Source: an uncultured Verrucomicrobiota bacterium
Lineage (GTDB): Bacteria; Verrucomicrobiota; Verrucomicrobiia; Verrucomicrobiales; Verrucomicrobiaceae
Assembly: GCA_903848465.1 (NCBI GenBank)
Contig: CAINGK010000212.1
Coordinates: 1-63,964, forward strand
Reading direction: 5' to 3'
Length of the DNA: 63,964 bases
In this document: positions 63,826 through 63,964 of the stretch, piece by piece
Layout: every line of letters starts with the position of its first letter
Position numbering within the stretch: the stretch's first letter is position 1
The notes under the pieces: generated by a model
The model's database searches: none
The model's input: the letters and a program-made list of their open reading frames with translations, nothing else
Told to the model about the DNA's origin: nothing
Program-made: the position numbers and the translations under genes

Positions 63826-63964
63826 GGATAGGGGTAGGAACGGCGCGATGAACGCCGCCCCTCCCTCCGAACCGGACTGGCAGGTCTCCCGCATCCGGCT
63901 CTCCAGTCAGAAGTTGGCTGCTGCACGCAGACTCATGAGTTCCAATGTCCGGGCCTCTTCCAGG
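63826..63964 (-). mobile_element. Probable 3' end of a group II intron
   Basis: On the minus strand, 63869-63901 reads as a domain V hairpin: it begins GAGCCGGATGCGGG and ends CCAGTCCGGTTC, whose ends pair (GAGCCGG with CCGGTTC) as in the 34-nt domain V. It is followed by a domain VI-like stem and a terminal CCTACCCCTAT near 63828, the usual 3' end. The rest of the intron would lie right of the window. Confidence 0.6.
63907..63964 (-). CDS. C-terminal end of a gene running off the window
   Basis: An open frame enters from the right edge on the minus strand and ends with EEARTLELMSLRAAANF and TGA at 63907-63909, 6 bp before the domain V hairpin. Position fits the end of an intron-encoded protein, but the sequence is too short to prove it. 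Confidence 0.3.
   Translation of the reverse strand, partial: LEEARTLELMSLRAAANF

Overview
The window is about 64 kb of GC-rich, densely coding DNA that looks like a chromosomal segment of a verrucomicrobium, probably Verrucomicrobiaceae (Prosthecobacter-like). This rests on gene content: a DUF1549/DUF1553 cytochrome-like protein, a secreted sulfatase, an SGNH esterase, a PQQ-type beta-propeller protein, a large MoxR/DUF58/vWA operon, and several proteins of a kind I associate with this phylum. Shine-Dalgarno signals are scarce and starts often follow C-rich tracts. Species is not determined.

Layout. 0.1-1.5 kb: outer-membrane and exported hypothetical genes and tRNA-Gly(TCC). 1.7-8.6 kb, minus strand: sulfatase, MTH1-like NUDIX hydrolase, DUF502 membrane protein and the 2-oxoglutarate dehydrogenase E2 and E1 genes, divergent from a MocR-type regulator. 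10.5-18.3 kb: L,D-transpeptidase, HAD phosphatase, PHP histidinol phosphatase coupled to folP, an RGG-rich protein, psd, a Xer recombinase and ssb. 18.4-25.3 kb: secreted proteins (DUF1549/1553, lipoprotein, SGNH esterase, beta-propeller, N-formylglutamate amidohydrolase family) and a ParE/ParD-like toxin-antitoxin pair.

25.3-34.0 kb, minus strand: a tight seven-gene operon and the most unusual system here. In transcription order it encodes a PqqD-like protein, an ATP-grasp ligase, a fold-type III PLP decarboxylase, a urea-transporter-fold protein fused to an M23 peptidase, a secreted TPR protein, a PaaK/CapK-like adenylate-forming enzyme, and a second urea-transporter-fold protein with TPR repeats between its two halves. 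The set suggests synthesis, activation and export of a small peptide- or amide-like compound. No urease gene is present.

34.2-43.7 kb: amino-acid permease, secreted hypothetical genes, serine hydrolase, OmpR-type regulator, a voltage-sensor-like membrane protein with a coiled coil, a probably leaderless secreted-protein gene, rph and a histone-deacetylase-family gene.

43.8-62.0 kb, plus strand: an extended MoxR operon (MoxR, DUF58, two vWA/BatA-like membrane proteins, a giant coiled-coil membrane protein, an exported helical protein, a prenyltransferase-fold protein and a thioredoxin-domain protein). It has been interrupted at least three times: by an S23-type four-helix-bundle gene inside a perfect 34-bp inverted repeat, by a degenerate HigBA module flanked by 19-bp direct repeats that duplicate the start of the next gene, and by a gene-less relative of the inverted-repeat element. 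The window ends with bioA, a repeat-rich gap, and what looks like the 3' end (domains V-VI) of a group II intron entering from the right.
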